The translations under genes and the position numbers were made by a program. This document shows, piece after piece, positions 18,901-27,253 of a stretch of DNA of 64,000 nt. The notes beneath the pieces were generated by a model. It ran no database searches, was not told where the DNA came from, and saw only the letters and a list, made by a program, of their open reading frames with translations. The stretch covers positions 20,617 to 84,616 of the forward strand of contig NZ_JAWDIE010000017.1 of assembly GCF_037688875.1 (NCBI RefSeq), written 5' to 3'. The stretch is from Amphibiibacter pelophylacis. Lineage in GTDB: Bacteria; Pseudomonadota; Gammaproteobacteria; Burkholderiales; Burkholderiaceae_C. The stretch's first letter is position 1, and each line of letters starts with the position of its first letter.

Positions 18901-19803
18901 ATGGCCACCTCACTGCTCGCGCTGCTCGACGACATCACCACCGTCCTGGACGATGTCGCTGCCATGACCAAAATCGCCGCTCGCAAGACTGCGGGCGTGC
19001 TGGGCGACGACCTGGCCCTGAACGCCCAGCAGGTCAGCGGCGTGCGCGCCGACCGCGAACTGCCCGTGGTGTGGGCGGTCGCCAAAGGCTCGCTGGTCAA
19101 CAAGGCGATTCTGGTGCCCGCGGCGCTGGTCATCAGCGCTTTGGCGCCCTGGCTGATCACGCCGCTGCTCATGCTGGGCGGCGCTTTCCTGTGCTTTGAA
19201 GGCTTCGAGAAAATCGCGCACAAATTCCTGCACCCCAAGGACGCCGCGCACAACGAGGCCGAACTGCACGCCGCGCTGCAGGATCCGGACGTGGACCTGG
19301 TGGCCCTCGAAAAAGACAAGATCAAGGGCGCGGTGCGCACCGATTTCATCCTCTCGGCCGAAATCGTCGTCATCAGCCTGGGCACCGTGGCGGCCGCAAC
19401 GCTGACGCAGCAGGTGGTCGTGCTGGTGGGCATTTCCGTGCTGATGACGGTGGGCGTTTACGGCCTGGTCGCGGGCATCGTCAAGCTGGATGATCTGGGT
19501 TTTTACCTGCAGCGCCAGTCGTCCGCCCTGCAGCAGCGCATCGGTTCTGGTCTGCTGGTCTTCGCCCCGTGGCTGATGAAGGCGCTGTCGGTGGTCGGTA
19601 CTGCGGCCATGTTTATGGTGGGTGGCGGCATCCTGCTGCACGGCTGGCCGATGCTGGGTCACGCCGTCGAGGCCTGGAGCCTGTCCTGGGGCAGCCTGCT
19701 GGGCGGCCTGATCAACACGGTGGCTGGGGCCCTGCTGGGCGTCGTCGCCGGGGCCGTGGTGCTGGCCGGTGTGACGCTGGTGCAGCGCCTGCGCAAAACA
19801 TGA
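18901..19803 (+). CDS. DUF808 family inner membrane protein (YedI-like)
   Basis: The 300-residue product matches the DUF808/YedI family of unknown function. It begins SLLALLDDITTVLDDVAAMTKIAARKTAGVLGDDL, the family hallmark, and contains FEGFEKIAHKFLHP followed by an acidic, soluble loop. About five hydrophobic segments follow, between residues 65 and 295, so it sits in the inner membrane. It lies seven bases after the sugar kinase and may share its transcript, although a functional link is not evident. The biochemical role of the family is not known to me. Confidence 0.9.
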   Translation: MATSLLALLDDITTVLDDVAAMTKIAARKTAGVLGDDLALNAQQVSGVRADRELPVVWAVAKGSLVNKAILVPAALVISALAPWLITPLLMLGGAFLCFEGFEKIAHKFLHPKDAAHNEAELHAALQDPDVDLVALEKDKIKGAVRTDFILSAEIVVISLGTVAAATLTQQVVVLVGISVLMTVGVYGLVAGIVKLDDLGFYLQRQSSALQQRIGSGLLVFAPWLMKALSVVGTAAMFMVGGGILLHGWPMLGHAVEAWSLSWGSLLGGLINTVAGALLGVVAGAVVLAGVTLVQRLRKT

Positions 19804-19823
19804 ACAGGATGGCCTTGCGGACA

Positions 19824-19857
19824 CCAGACCCGGGCTCACACTGAGACCCGGGTCTGG
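19824..19857. terminator. Strong stem-loop downstream of the DUF808 gene
   Basis: An 11-bp perfect inverted repeat (CCAGACCCGGG and CCCGGGTCTGG) extends inward by CTCA/TGAG around a 3-base loop with one bulge. It lies in the 160-base gap between the DUF808 gene and the convergent MFS gene. No T-tract follows on either side, so it is a possible terminator or transcript-end stabiliser rather than a textbook one. Confidence 0.4.
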
Positions 19858-19963
19858 CTGGATTGAGGCCGTTCTGATGCACGAAGCGCTCCTGCGCCAG
19901 CGTCTGGACGATGGCCATCAGGGGCCGGCCAGGGTGGGCGGGACGCCCTAGGCCATCGCCAGG

Positions 19964-21355
19964 TCAGGACTGGCGGCCGGGGCGTACATCCCGCGCCAGC
20001 AGCATCAGCGCCGCCGACAGCAGAATCGGCACAGTACCCCAAATAAGCGCCGCGTTGATCCAGGTCGACGAGATCAGTTCAGCCGCTGATTCCTGCGTCA
20101 AACCCGACAGATGGATGGTGAACAGTACCCCGCCCAGAATCGCGCCCACCTGCCCCAGCGCATTGATGAACGACCCGGCTGTCGCGCGGGTTTCAACCGG
20201 AAAACTCTCTGCGTTGAAAAACAGCAGCGCCGAATAAGGTCCGATCAGGAAAAAGAGGCCGACCGAATACAGTGCCACGACAAGCCCGTAGGAGCCATTG
20301 GGCGCCCAGAGCATGCCTGCGAAAGCAAAGGCCGCCAGAAACCAGCCCAGCGCGATGGTATTGCGCCGCCCGATGCGGTCCCCCAGCCAGCCGTGGAAGA
20401 GGTAGCCCAGAAAGCCGGTTGCATTCGAAATAATCAGAATGGTCAGCGCATCGTTGAAATTCACCTGCTTGCCACTGGTCAGGACCAGCGTGCCCTGAAA
20501 GGCAAAAGCCAGAATCCCCAGCCAGTTCATCAGCATGGCCGCACTGAGTGTCAGGGTCGGGCGCAGTGATTCTCCGCTGAAAGCGGCTTTCAGCGGCGAG
20601 ACCCCGGTTTCCTCGCCAATGTGATATTCGCGAGCGAGCTGCTCGGCTTCCGCCGTATGTCCCTGGCTGCGCCACTGCGTGACCAGCTGCCGGGCACGAA
20701 ACTGGGGGCTTTCTTTCAGCTTCTTGCCCAGCGCCATCATGATAAAGGCGGGGAATACGCCCACAATGAAACACAACTCCCAGCCCCCCAGCGGCTGCAG
20801 TATCGCAATAGAGGCTGCCGCAATCACACTGCCCACCGGCCAGCCCGACTGCACCAGCGAGTAAATAAAGCCCCGCGAAGCGCCGCCACCATTTTTGCGA
20901 TCGACGTGGCTGAACATTTCGTTCAGATACGTCGCGTTGATCGACTGTTCAGCATAACCCAGACCCGCCAGAGATCGGATCAGGATCAGCAAGACCAGCC
21001 CCAGAACCCCCAGAGCACCCACCATCCAGCCCGCCACGAAGGTCAGGCCAGAGGCCAGCGCCGCGCCCGTCACAGCAATCACGATACCGGATTTACGGCC
21101 CATACGATCCACCACCAGAGGCCCGACAAAAAAGGCCACCAGCGCCGTCCCTATCGTCACCCACGTGTTGATGCCGGTGGTCTGCGCCGCCGTCCAGCCC
21201 AGGTCCTGCGCAATCACCGGCAAGAGATTGGCAAAGAGCACAAAATCATAAACAGCAAACGTCCAGGCCAGAAAGCAGACGATGGTGGAAAACTTCACAT
21301 CCTGCGCCGTCACCTGAATATCGGCCAGGGCAGCGCGGTGGTCATTGGGGTTCAT
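19964..21355 (-). CDS. MFS transporter, metabolite:H+ symporter type
   Basis: This is a 463-residue major facilitator with 12 predicted membrane segments, most like the sugar/aromatic-acid/metabolite:H+ symporters. The inter-helix motif between segments 2 and 3 is GPLVVDRMGRKSG, and the equivalent in the second half is HGWLGDRIGRRNT, with PVETRATAGSFINALGQVG late in the protein. I place the start at ATG 21355, preceded by AGGAGT at ideal spacing, instead of an upstream TTG-like extension. It is the last gene of a four-gene operon with a deacetylase/imidase-like enzyme and an asparaginase-like enzyme. It probably imports their substrate. Confidence 0.87.
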   Translation of the reverse strand: MNPNDHRAALADIQVTAQDVKFSTIVCFLAWTFAVYDFVLFANLLPVIAQDLGWTAAQTTGINTWVTIGTALVAFFVGPLVVDRMGRKSGIVIAVTGAALASGLTFVAGWMVGALGVLGLVLLILIRSLAGLGYAEQSINATYLNEMFSHVDRKNGGGASRGFIYSLVQSGWPVGSVIAAASIAILQPLGGWELCFIVGVFPAFIMMALGKKLKESPQFRARQLVTQWRSQGHTAEAEQLAREYHIGEETGVSPLKAAFSGESLRPTLTLSAAMLMNWLGILAFAFQGTLVLTSGKQVNFNDALTILIISNATGFLGYLFHGWLGDRIGRRNTIALGWFLAAFAFAGMLWAPNGSYGLVVALYSVGLFFLIGPYSALLFFNAESFPVETRATAGSFINALGQVGAILGGVLFTIHLSGLTQESAAELISSTWINAALIWGTVPILLSAALMLLARDVRPGRQS

Positions 21356-21381
21356 GGGGTACTCCTGATACTGCAAAATAA

Positions 21382-22284
21382 TCAATAGGCGGCAGGACGG
21401 CTGCTGCCTGCAAAGGGGAAGCGGCGGCGGAAATCGTCGGCCATCTCTTCCATCGTCACCCAGCGGATGCCTTTGTGGGAGCTGATGTAATCAATCAGGC
21501 GCTCCAGCATGAGAAGCACTTGCGGACGGCCCGATACGTCGGGGTGGATGGTAATGGGGAATACGCCGTACTCCAGCTCGCGGTACACCCAGTCAAACTG
21601 GTCACGCCACATTTCCTCGATATCGCGGAGGTTGACAAAACCATGCGAATTGGGCGCTGCCTTCATGAACATCATGGGCGGCAGATCATCCACATACCAG
21701 TTGGCCCCGATCTCGACGATATCGATTTCCTGACCGCGAACCAGCGGTTTCATCCAGGTTTTTGCCTCCTGGGTGAAATCGATTTTGGTCCAGCTGTCAC
21801 CCACGCGGGCATAAAAGGGCACAAAGTCGTTAAACCCCTGGCTGTGGTCGTAGGTGAAACCGAATTCCTTGAGCAGCGACGGCGTGCGTGCGCTCAGCTC
21901 CCACCACGGCGCCACATAGCCGCGCGGCACACGGCCGGTCAGGCGGGTCAGCACCTCCAGCTGCTTTTCCATGACATCGCGCTCCTGCTGCTCGGTCATG
22001 GCGACGGGATTTTCATGGCTGTAGCCGTGGGCACCAATTTCGTGGCCCGCATCGGCAATTATGCGCACCGAATCAGGAAAAGTTTCCGCGCTGTGGCCTG
22101 GAATGAACCAGCTCGCCGGAATATTTTTTCGCTGGAACATTTTCAGAAGGCGGGGCGTACCCACATCACCCGCAAACATACCGCGCTGGATATCAGACGG
22201 TGAATCCTCACCCCCGTAGGAGCCGATCCAGCCTGCAACGGCATCAATATCAACCCCAAAACTGCACAGAATTTCCTTGGCCAT
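21382..22284 (-). CDS. Polysaccharide-deacetylase-fold hydrolase, cyclic imidase/HpPgdA type
   Basis: The 300-residue protein belongs to the NodB/polysaccharide-deacetylase fold, in the subgroup that includes Helicobacter PgdA (HP0310) and the Pseudomonas cyclic imide hydrolase. It begins FGVDIDAVAGWIGSYGGED, nearly the same as those proteins. The metal site is complete: Asp12, His86 and His90 in the HEIGAHGYSHENP motif, with APWWELS and TIHPDVSGRPQVLLMLERLI further on. It has no signal peptide, so it acts in the cytoplasm, which argues against peptidoglycan as substrate. Its neighbours are an asparaginase-like amidohydrolase and a permease under a LacI regulator. I infer ring-opening of a cyclic imide or related amide, but deacetylase activity is not excluded. 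Confidence 0.85.
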   Translation of the reverse strand: MAKEILCSFGVDIDAVAGWIGSYGGEDSPSDIQRGMFAGDVGTPRLLKMFQRKNIPASWFIPGHSAETFPDSVRIIADAGHEIGAHGYSHENPVAMTEQQERDVMEKQLEVLTRLTGRVPRGYVAPWWELSARTPSLLKEFGFTYDHSQGFNDFVPFYARVGDSWTKIDFTQEAKTWMKPLVRGQEIDIVEIGANWYVDDLPPMMFMKAAPNSHGFVNLRDIEEMWRDQFDWVYRELEYGVFPITIHPDVSGRPQVLLMLERLIDYISSHKGIRWVTMEEMADDFRRRFPFAGSSRPAAY

Positions 22285-22326
22285 GGTTTTATCTCCTTAA
22301 ATCAACACACTACAAAAAAGAATGAA

Positions 22327-23340
22327 TCAGCTATAACGATTGGCGAACTCGCCCCAGCGCTGCAGGGGGTTTTCGGGCGATACCGCCAGCAGCAGGGACA
22401 GCACCAGCCGGGCTTTGCGGCTGCTCAGAACCCCGGCGCTGACACAGCCCAGCGTCTGCAGATCGGTCTCTGACCCCGGAAAGCCGTAGGTTTGCGACAG
22501 AATTTCTCCCGCGCCGGTGCGCGAGGCGTAAATGACAGGCATCGTGGCCGCCAGTTCAGCCACAGCTTCACGCATAGAGGCGGCAATATGGCCCCCGCCA
22601 AACGCATCTAGAACCAGACCGCGATACCCTGCCGCATGAATATGCCGCAGCAGACGAAGATCGTCTCCCAGCGTCAGCGAGAGATAAGCCACGGGTGGAA
22701 TCGGCGTATCACAGGCAATATCAATGCGCGGGGCCGGCCGGGGCGGGTGAACCAGACGCACGCGCCCCTCGCTGATCCAGCCTATGGGCCCGGCGGACGG
22801 GCCTGAACTGAAGGTCGCGGGGTTGGATGTGTGGGTTTTGCGCACCAGCCACGGGTCGTGGATTTCCTCGTTGAAAACCACCACAGCGCCCTGCCCCGCC
22901 AGCCCGGGGCTGACCGCCACCTGCAGCGCGCTAAGCACATTGGCGGGCCCATCGGCCCCCGCCAGAGTGGGGTTGCGCATGGCACCGGTCACCACGATAG
23001 GCCGGGCGGTCGGGTTGACCAGATCAAACACAAAGCTGCTCTCTTCGATGCAGTCCGTGCCCTGGGTGATGACCACGCCCGCCTCGCCCGACTCGATCTG
23101 GCGCACCGCGTGGTCGCGCACCTGCAAAAGCATCGGAATATCCAGGTTCGTCGATGCCGTCTGGGCGAGCTGCGCAGTGCTGACCTGCAGGTCGCCCAGA
23201 AAGGGCCGCACGGCTTCCAGGATAGCGCCCGCCCCGACGCTGGGAACGACACCCGCCGCTGCGCTGTTTTTTGCGCCGGAGGCAATGGTGCCGCCCAGTG
23301 CGGCCAGGTGGGCACGGGGGACAAAGTGCGACTGCTTCAT
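22327..23340 (-). CDS. Asparaginase-family amidohydrolase
   Basis: The 337-residue protein has the L-asparaginase/glutaminase fold. Catalytic Thr18 lies in AALGGTIASG, the second Thr/Asp pair is in ITQGTDCIEESSF (residues 92-103), and the lysine is in RKTHTSNPATF. The usual HGTDT is QGTDC here, a change near the active site that may alter specificity. TGAMRNPTLAGADGPANVLSA is the standard middle strand. There is no signal peptide, so the enzyme is cytoplasmic. It overlaps the upstream gene by four bases and is followed after 42 bases by the imidase-like gene. In that context it may hydrolyse a half-amide such as succinamate rather than asparagine; this is inference. Confidence 0.85.
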   Translation of the reverse strand: MKQSHFVPRAHLAALGGTIASGAKNSAAAGVVPSVGAGAILEAVRPFLGDLQVSTAQLAQTASTNLDIPMLLQVRDHAVRQIESGEAGVVITQGTDCIEESSFVFDLVNPTARPIVVTGAMRNPTLAGADGPANVLSALQVAVSPGLAGQGAVVVFNEEIHDPWLVRKTHTSNPATFSSGPSAGPIGWISEGRVRLVHPPRPAPRIDIACDTPIPPVAYLSLTLGDDLRLLRHIHAAGYRGLVLDAFGGGHIAASMREAVAELAATMPVIYASRTGAGEILSQTYGFPGSETDLQTLGCVSAGVLSSRKARLVLSLLLAVSPENPLQRWGEFANRYS

Positions 23341-23888
23341 GCCGCCACCTCATGATCCAGCACGCGGTCCAGCAGCGTCACGTAGAGGGTGTCATCGCCC
23401 TGAGGATCGATCTGCAGGCGGCGCCCGTCCAGTAGCGTCATCACCGGGGGCAGGGCAACATGGTCATCGTTCATGAAGGCATTCCAGGTCCAGGCGGCGC
23501 CAAAAGCGGCCCAGTCCACCGCGAGGTGATCCTGCGGCCAAACGCAGCGCAGCCGCCCCGCCAATGCCGGACGCTGCAGGCGCATCTGCTCGAGCACGGT
23601 GCGCAGGCTGCTGCAAAAGCGCATCGCGCCGGTGGGACTGCTGACGGTGAACCCGCGCACTCCCGCCTTGATCCAGGCCCCCGAGAACAGGCCCGATGAC
23701 GGCGTGGGCGGCAGCGCGTCGGCCAGATCGAGGGTCAGCGGCCTCGCGGCCTGACCCGCCAGCGCGGCCCAGCGCCCCAGCAGGGCGGCCTGGCGCGGGC
23801 GCACCGCCGAAGGGCTGAGCGTGCCGTTGGCATCAATGGCGAAATCCGCCCAGAAATTGCTGCTGGTATAGCCGCACAGCGTGCACAT
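23337..23888 (-). CDS. Unknown CxxC protein, first gene of the imidase/amidohydrolase operon
   Basis: The product has 183 residues from the ATG at 23888. A TTG at 23924 would add 12 residues, but the MCTLCGYTSSNFWADF N-terminus looks like a natural beginning. The CxxC at residues 2-5 could bind a metal; no other cysteine pair is visible to complete a site (one more Cys lies in FCSSL and one in LRCVW). The rest is soluble and Leu/Ala-rich with WPQDHLAVDWAAFGAAWTW. I do not recognise the family. Its stop overlaps the asparaginase-like start (ATGA), so it is coupled to it. The LacI-type palindrome lies 41 bases upstream of its start. Confidence 0.7.
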   Translation of the reverse strand: MCTLCGYTSSNFWADFAIDANGTLSPSAVRPRQAALLGRWAALAGQAARPLTLDLADALPPTPSSGLFSGAWIKAGVRGFTVSSPTGAMRFCSSLRTVLEQMRLQRPALAGRLRCVWPQDHLAVDWAAFGAAWTWNAFMNDDHVALPPVMTLLDGRRLQIDPQGDDTLYVTLLDRVLDHEVAA

Positions 23889-23928
23889 ATCCGTTTTTCC
23901 CAGTGGGGTTGTCGTGAGCCGCAATCAT

Positions 23929-23948
23929 TAACCCAAACGTTTGGGTTA
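23929..23948. promoter_or_regulatory. LacI-family operator, 20-bp perfect palindrome
   Basis: The site is TAACCCAAAC followed immediately by its exact complement, with the central CG step typical of LacI-family operators (AAACGTTT core). It lies between the divergent LacI-family regulator gene and the four-gene operon, 41 bases before the first operon start, where it could repress both. Confidence 0.82.
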
Positions 23949-23960
23949 GCCAGCCAGCAC

Positions 23961-23977
23961 TTTCCCTACCAGGGAAA
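23961..23977. promoter_or_regulatory. Second palindrome in the LacI intergenic region
   Basis: TTTCCCT and AGGGAAA are separated by three bases. The centre lies about 30 bases, close to three helical turns, from the centre of the LacI-type operator. The half-sites differ from the first palindrome, so it may bind another regulator or form a small hairpin in the leader of the regulator mRNA. Confidence 0.4.
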
Positions 23978-24045
23978 ACGCGGATTCATCGCGCACTGTG
24001 ACGGGTCCCGGCGCAAAGGCTATGATCAGGTATCGGATTTTCCAG

Positions 24046-25068
24046 ATGACCACGAAACACACCACCCTTGCCGAAATTGCACGCGCTGTGGGCCTGCACG
24101 TCTCGACTGTTTCGCGCGTGCTCAACAGCAGCGAGGCAGAGGCGGTCCAGGCGGCATCGGCCGACAGCGTGCAGCGCATCCGCAAGGTCGCCGAAGCCAT
24201 GGGCTACCGGCCCAACCAGTTGGCGCGCAGCCTGAAATCGCAGCGCACGCGTCTGGCCGGGGTGCTGATGCCGGGGGTGACTGACCATGTGCTGGCGCAG
24301 ATTTACGAGGCCATCGAGATCGAAGGCACAGCGCACGGCTACGAATCCATCGTGGCCAACACGCACGACAGGCCCGAACTGCAGGAGCGGCGCAGCCTGC
24401 TGCTGCTGGATCGACGCGTGGACGGCCTGATCCTGGGTGATGTGCCCCACCACGGCGGCTACGCGCACGCCCTGCACGAGCGGCGCGTGCCCTTTGTGCT
24501 GGTGTCGCGCCACGCGGGCGATTTTCCCTGCGTGGTCGCCGACGATTACGGCGGCGGGCGCGCCATGGCCCACCACTTCGCCGATCTGGGCCACCGCGAC
24601 GTTGCGGTGCTGGCGGGCCGCCCCTGGGCTTCAACGGGCATCGAGCGCACGCGCGGCTTTGTTGCGGGCATGGCCGAACGCGGGGTTACGCTGCTGCCTG
24701 AGCGCATCGTCGCCACCGATTTCACCAACGAATCAGGCTATCAGGTGTCGCGCGAGCTGCTGCGCCGCGATCCGGCGATCACCGCCCTGTTCGCCACCAA
24801 CGATTTCGACGCTCTGGGGGTTTACGGCGCCGCCCACGAACTGGGCCGGGCGCCAGGAGAGGATCTGGCGCTGGGCGGCTTCAACAACATTGCCATAACG
24901 GCCCATCTGGGCGTACCGATGACGACGATAGACAGCCCGCGCCAGCAGATGGGTCAGCGCGCCATGCGCATGCTGATCGATCTGATCAAGGGGCGCAGCA
25001 ATGGCGAGCGCCTCTTCCTGCCAACTCAGCTGGTGGTGCGGGCCACCAGCTGCCCGCCCCGAAGCTGA
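24046..25068 (+). CDS. LacI family transcriptional regulator
   Basis: A 340-residue repressor-type regulator. The helix-turn-helix at the N-terminus reads TLAEIARAVGLHVSTVSRVLN, followed by the hinge region GYRPNQLARSLKSQRTRLAGVL. The C-terminal half is a periplasmic-binding-protein-like effector domain with VDGLILGD, LGHRDVAVLAGR and TALFATNDFDALGVYGAAHELG. I chose ATG 24046 because the helix-turn-helix begins near residue 5 in this family; a GTG at 23998 and an ATG at 24022 are in frame upstream. It is divergent from the imidase/amidohydrolase operon. The intergenic palindrome matches LacI-type operators, so local and autoregulation are likely. The inducer is unknown. Confidence 0.92.
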   Translation: MTTKHTTLAEIARAVGLHVSTVSRVLNSSEAEAVQAASADSVQRIRKVAEAMGYRPNQLARSLKSQRTRLAGVLMPGVTDHVLAQIYEAIEIEGTAHGYESIVANTHDRPELQERRSLLLLDRRVDGLILGDVPHHGGYAHALHERRVPFVLVSRHAGDFPCVVADDYGGGRAMAHHFADLGHRDVAVLAGRPWASTGIERTRGFVAGMAERGVTLLPERIVATDFTNESGYQVSRELLRRDPAITALFATNDFDALGVYGAAHELGRAPGEDLALGGFNNIAITAHLGVPMTTIDSPRQQMGQRAMRMLIDLIKGRSNGERLFLPTQLVVRATSCPPRS

Positions 25069-26553
25069 TCAGCGCGCAATATCGCCAATGCACAGGTACT
25101 TGGCTTCGAGGTATTCCTCGATGCCCTGGCGCGCCCCTTCGCGGCCCAGACCCGACTGCTTGACGCCGCCAAACGGCACGTGCTCCGTGGCCAGTACGCC
25201 GACGTTGACGCCGACCATGCCGTAATCCAGCGCTTCGCCAACCCGGTAGATGCGGCCGATGTCGCGGCTGTAAAAGTAGGCGGCCAGACCGAACTCGGTG
25301 GCGTTGGCGTGCTCGATGGCCTCAAGCTCGGTCTTGAAGCGGAACACCGGCGCGAAGGGCCCGAAGGTTTCTTCGCGTGCAGCCAGCATGTCCTGAGTGG
25401 CGTTGCCGACCACCGTGGGCTCGAAGAACTGGCCCTGAAGGCGCTTGCCGCCGGTCAGCAGCTGGCCGCCCTTGGCCAGCGCGTCGTCCAGATGACGCTG
25501 CACCTTGGCGACGGCCGCCTCTTCGATCAGCGGACCCTGAACCACGCCCTCGTCAAAGCCGTTGCCGACTTTCAAAGCCGATACCTTGGCGGTGAACTGG
25601 CGCACGAACTCGTCGTAAACGCCCTCCTGGACGTAAAAGCGGTTGGTGCACACGCAGGTCTGTCCGGCGTTGCGGTATTTGCTGGCCACCGCGCCGTCCA
25701 CCGCCGAGGCGATGTCGGCGTCGTCAAAGACGATGAAGGGCGCGTTGCCGCCCAGCTCCAGCGCCAGCTTCTTGACGGTGGGCGCGCACTGCGCCATCAG
25801 GATGCGGCCGACTTCGGTCGATCCGGTGAAGCTCAGGTGGCGCACGATGTCGCTGGCGCACAGCTCCTTGCCGACCGCGATGCTGTTGTCGGCATCGGCG
25901 GTGACGATGTTCAGCACCCCCGCCGGGACGCCCGCCTGCAGCGCCAGTTCGGCAGCAGCCAGCGCGGAGAGCGGCGTCAGCTCGGAGGGCTTGACCACCA
26001 CCGCGCAGCCCGCCGCCAGCGCGGGAGCCACCTTGCGCGTGATCATCGCCGTGGGGAAGTTCCAGGGCGTGATCGCCGCGCACACACCCACGGGCTGCTG
26101 CAGCACCAGCAGACGGCGGTTGTTGTCGAACTGCGGGAGCGTCTCGCCGTTGACGCGCTTGGCCTGCTCGGCGTACCACTCGACAAAGCTGGCGGCGTAA
26201 GCGATTTCGCCCTTGGCTTCGGCCAGCGGCTTGCCCTGCTCAGCCGTCATGATGCGGGCCAGATCGTCCTGGTTGGCCATCAGAAGATCAAACCAGCGGC
26301 GCAGGATCTGGCTGCGTTCCTTGGCGGTTTTGGCCTGCCACGCGCCTTGCGCGGCCTGCGCGGCCTGGATGGCGTGGCGCGCGCCATCGGCACCGAGGTT
26401 GGCCACGTCAGCCAGATGCTGGCCAGTGGCCGGATCGCTCACCGCGAAGGTGCTGGCGCCGTTCACCCACTGCCCGCCGACGAGGGCGCGGGTCTGCAGC
26501 AGCGCAGCGTTTTTCACAAGCTTGAGCGGAGATGGAGTCGTATTGGCGGTCAT
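25069..26553 (-). CDS. gabD: Succinate/glutarate-semialdehyde dehydrogenase
   Basis: This aldehyde dehydrogenase oxidises succinate semialdehyde, or in this context glutarate semialdehyde (DavD), to the acid with NAD(P). The 494-residue sequence has the GabD hallmarks: ITPWNFPTAMITRKVAPALAAGC, the coenzyme motif FTGSTEVGR, catalytic Glu in LELGGNAPFIVF and catalytic Cys in GQTCVCTNRFYVQ; GGVKQSGLGREGARQGIEEY closes it. It is the last gene in the leftward operon with gabT, gcdH and a CoA-transferase. Its stop abuts the stop of the convergent LacI gene with no base between. Substrate preference between C4 and C5 semialdehydes cannot be read from sequence. Confidence 0.93.
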   Translation of the reverse strand: MTANTTPSPLKLVKNAALLQTRALVGGQWVNGASTFAVSDPATGQHLADVANLGADGARHAIQAAQAAQGAWQAKTAKERSQILRRWFDLLMANQDDLARIMTAEQGKPLAEAKGEIAYAASFVEWYAEQAKRVNGETLPQFDNNRRLLVLQQPVGVCAAITPWNFPTAMITRKVAPALAAGCAVVVKPSELTPLSALAAAELALQAGVPAGVLNIVTADADNSIAVGKELCASDIVRHLSFTGSTEVGRILMAQCAPTVKKLALELGGNAPFIVFDDADIASAVDGAVASKYRNAGQTCVCTNRFYVQEGVYDEFVRQFTAKVSALKVGNGFDEGVVQGPLIEEAAVAKVQRHLDDALAKGGQLLTGGKRLQGQFFEPTVVGNATQDMLAAREETFGPFAPVFRFKTELEAIEHANATEFGLAAYFYSRDIGRIYRVGEALDYGMVGVNVGVLATEHVPFGGVKQSGLGREGARQGIEEYLEAKYLCIGDIAR

Positions 26554-26622
26554 ATCGTGGGCCTTGCTGTCAGAAAAGAGAAGAAAGCGCCTGCAACCGA
26601 AGTGGCTGCGGCGCGCTGGCGT

Positions 26623-27228
26623 TCAGCCTCGCGGCCGGGCCAGCTGGAAATCCAGGTGCGCCTTGACCGACGGCCATTCGCTGGCGGTGATGCTGTAGAC
26701 GCAGGTGTCGCGCAGCGCGCCGTCGGCGTCCGGGTGGCGGTTGATCTGGTGGCTGCGCAGCACGCCGTCCAGCTTGGCGCCCAGGCGCTCGATGCCCCGG
26801 CGGCTGGCCTGGTTGAACCAGTGGGTGCGAAATTCGACCGCGATGCAGTCCAGCGTCTCGAAAGCGTGCGCCAGCAGCAGGCGCTTGGCCTCGGTGTTGA
26901 GCGCGCTGCGCTGCACCGCGCGGCGGTACCAGGTGGAACCGATCTCGACACGGCGGTTGGCGGCGTCGATGTTCATATAGGTCGTCATGCCCACCGCCTG
27001 GCCGTCCGGCGTCAGCACCGCAAAAGGCATCATGCTGCCCGCGCGCTGCAACGCCAGGCGCCGCTGGATCTCGGCGGCTATGCCCTCGGGCGGCGGGATG
27101 AGGGTGTACCACAGCGTCCAGAGATCGCCGTCGCGCACGGCGGCTATCAGGTCGGTCTCGTGCTCGGGACGCAGGGGCACCAGCTGGACGTGCTGGCCGA
27201 TGAGGGAGATGTCGGTGGTGAAGGTCAT
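26623..27228 (-). CDS. GNAT family N-acetyltransferase
   Basis: The 201-residue protein is a RimJ/RimL-type GNAT acetyltransferase. Features are the N-terminal LVPLRPEHETDLI, the strand-turn PFAVLTPDGQAVGMTTYMNID, the core VEIGSTWYRRAVQRSALNTEAKRLLLAHAFETL with the acetyl-CoA-binding segment, and RTHWFNQASRRGIERLGAK. It lies between the CoA-transferase and gabD genes in the amine/glutarate operon, 26 bases after the former. Its acceptor is unknown; a small amine from the pathway or a protein N-terminus are both possible. Confidence 0.88.
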   Translation of the reverse strand: MTFTTDISLIGQHVQLVPLRPEHETDLIAAVRDGDLWTLWYTLIPPPEGIAAEIQRRLALQRAGSMMPFAVLTPDGQAVGMTTYMNIDAANRRVEIGSTWYRRAVQRSALNTEAKRLLLAHAFETLDCIAVEFRTHWFNQASRRGIERLGAKLDGVLRSHQINRHPDADGALRDTCVYSITASEWPSVKAHLDFQLARPRG

Positions 27229-27253
27229 GCCGCAGGCTTCGCTGTGATGCGTT

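Noticed and set aside
19836..19963. Short minus-strand stretch reading LAGPLMAIVQTLAQERF, like the end of an unknown protein
   Set aside because: A stop codon lies about ten codons upstream and it runs into the hairpin at 19824-19857. It might be the remnant of a lost gene, but it is too short to assign.
21382..22284. Reading the deacetylase-fold gene as a peptidoglycan deacetylase, pgdA
   Set aside because: It lacks a signal peptide and stands in a LacI-regulated operon with an amidohydrolase and a permease, so the name would overstate a cell-wall role.
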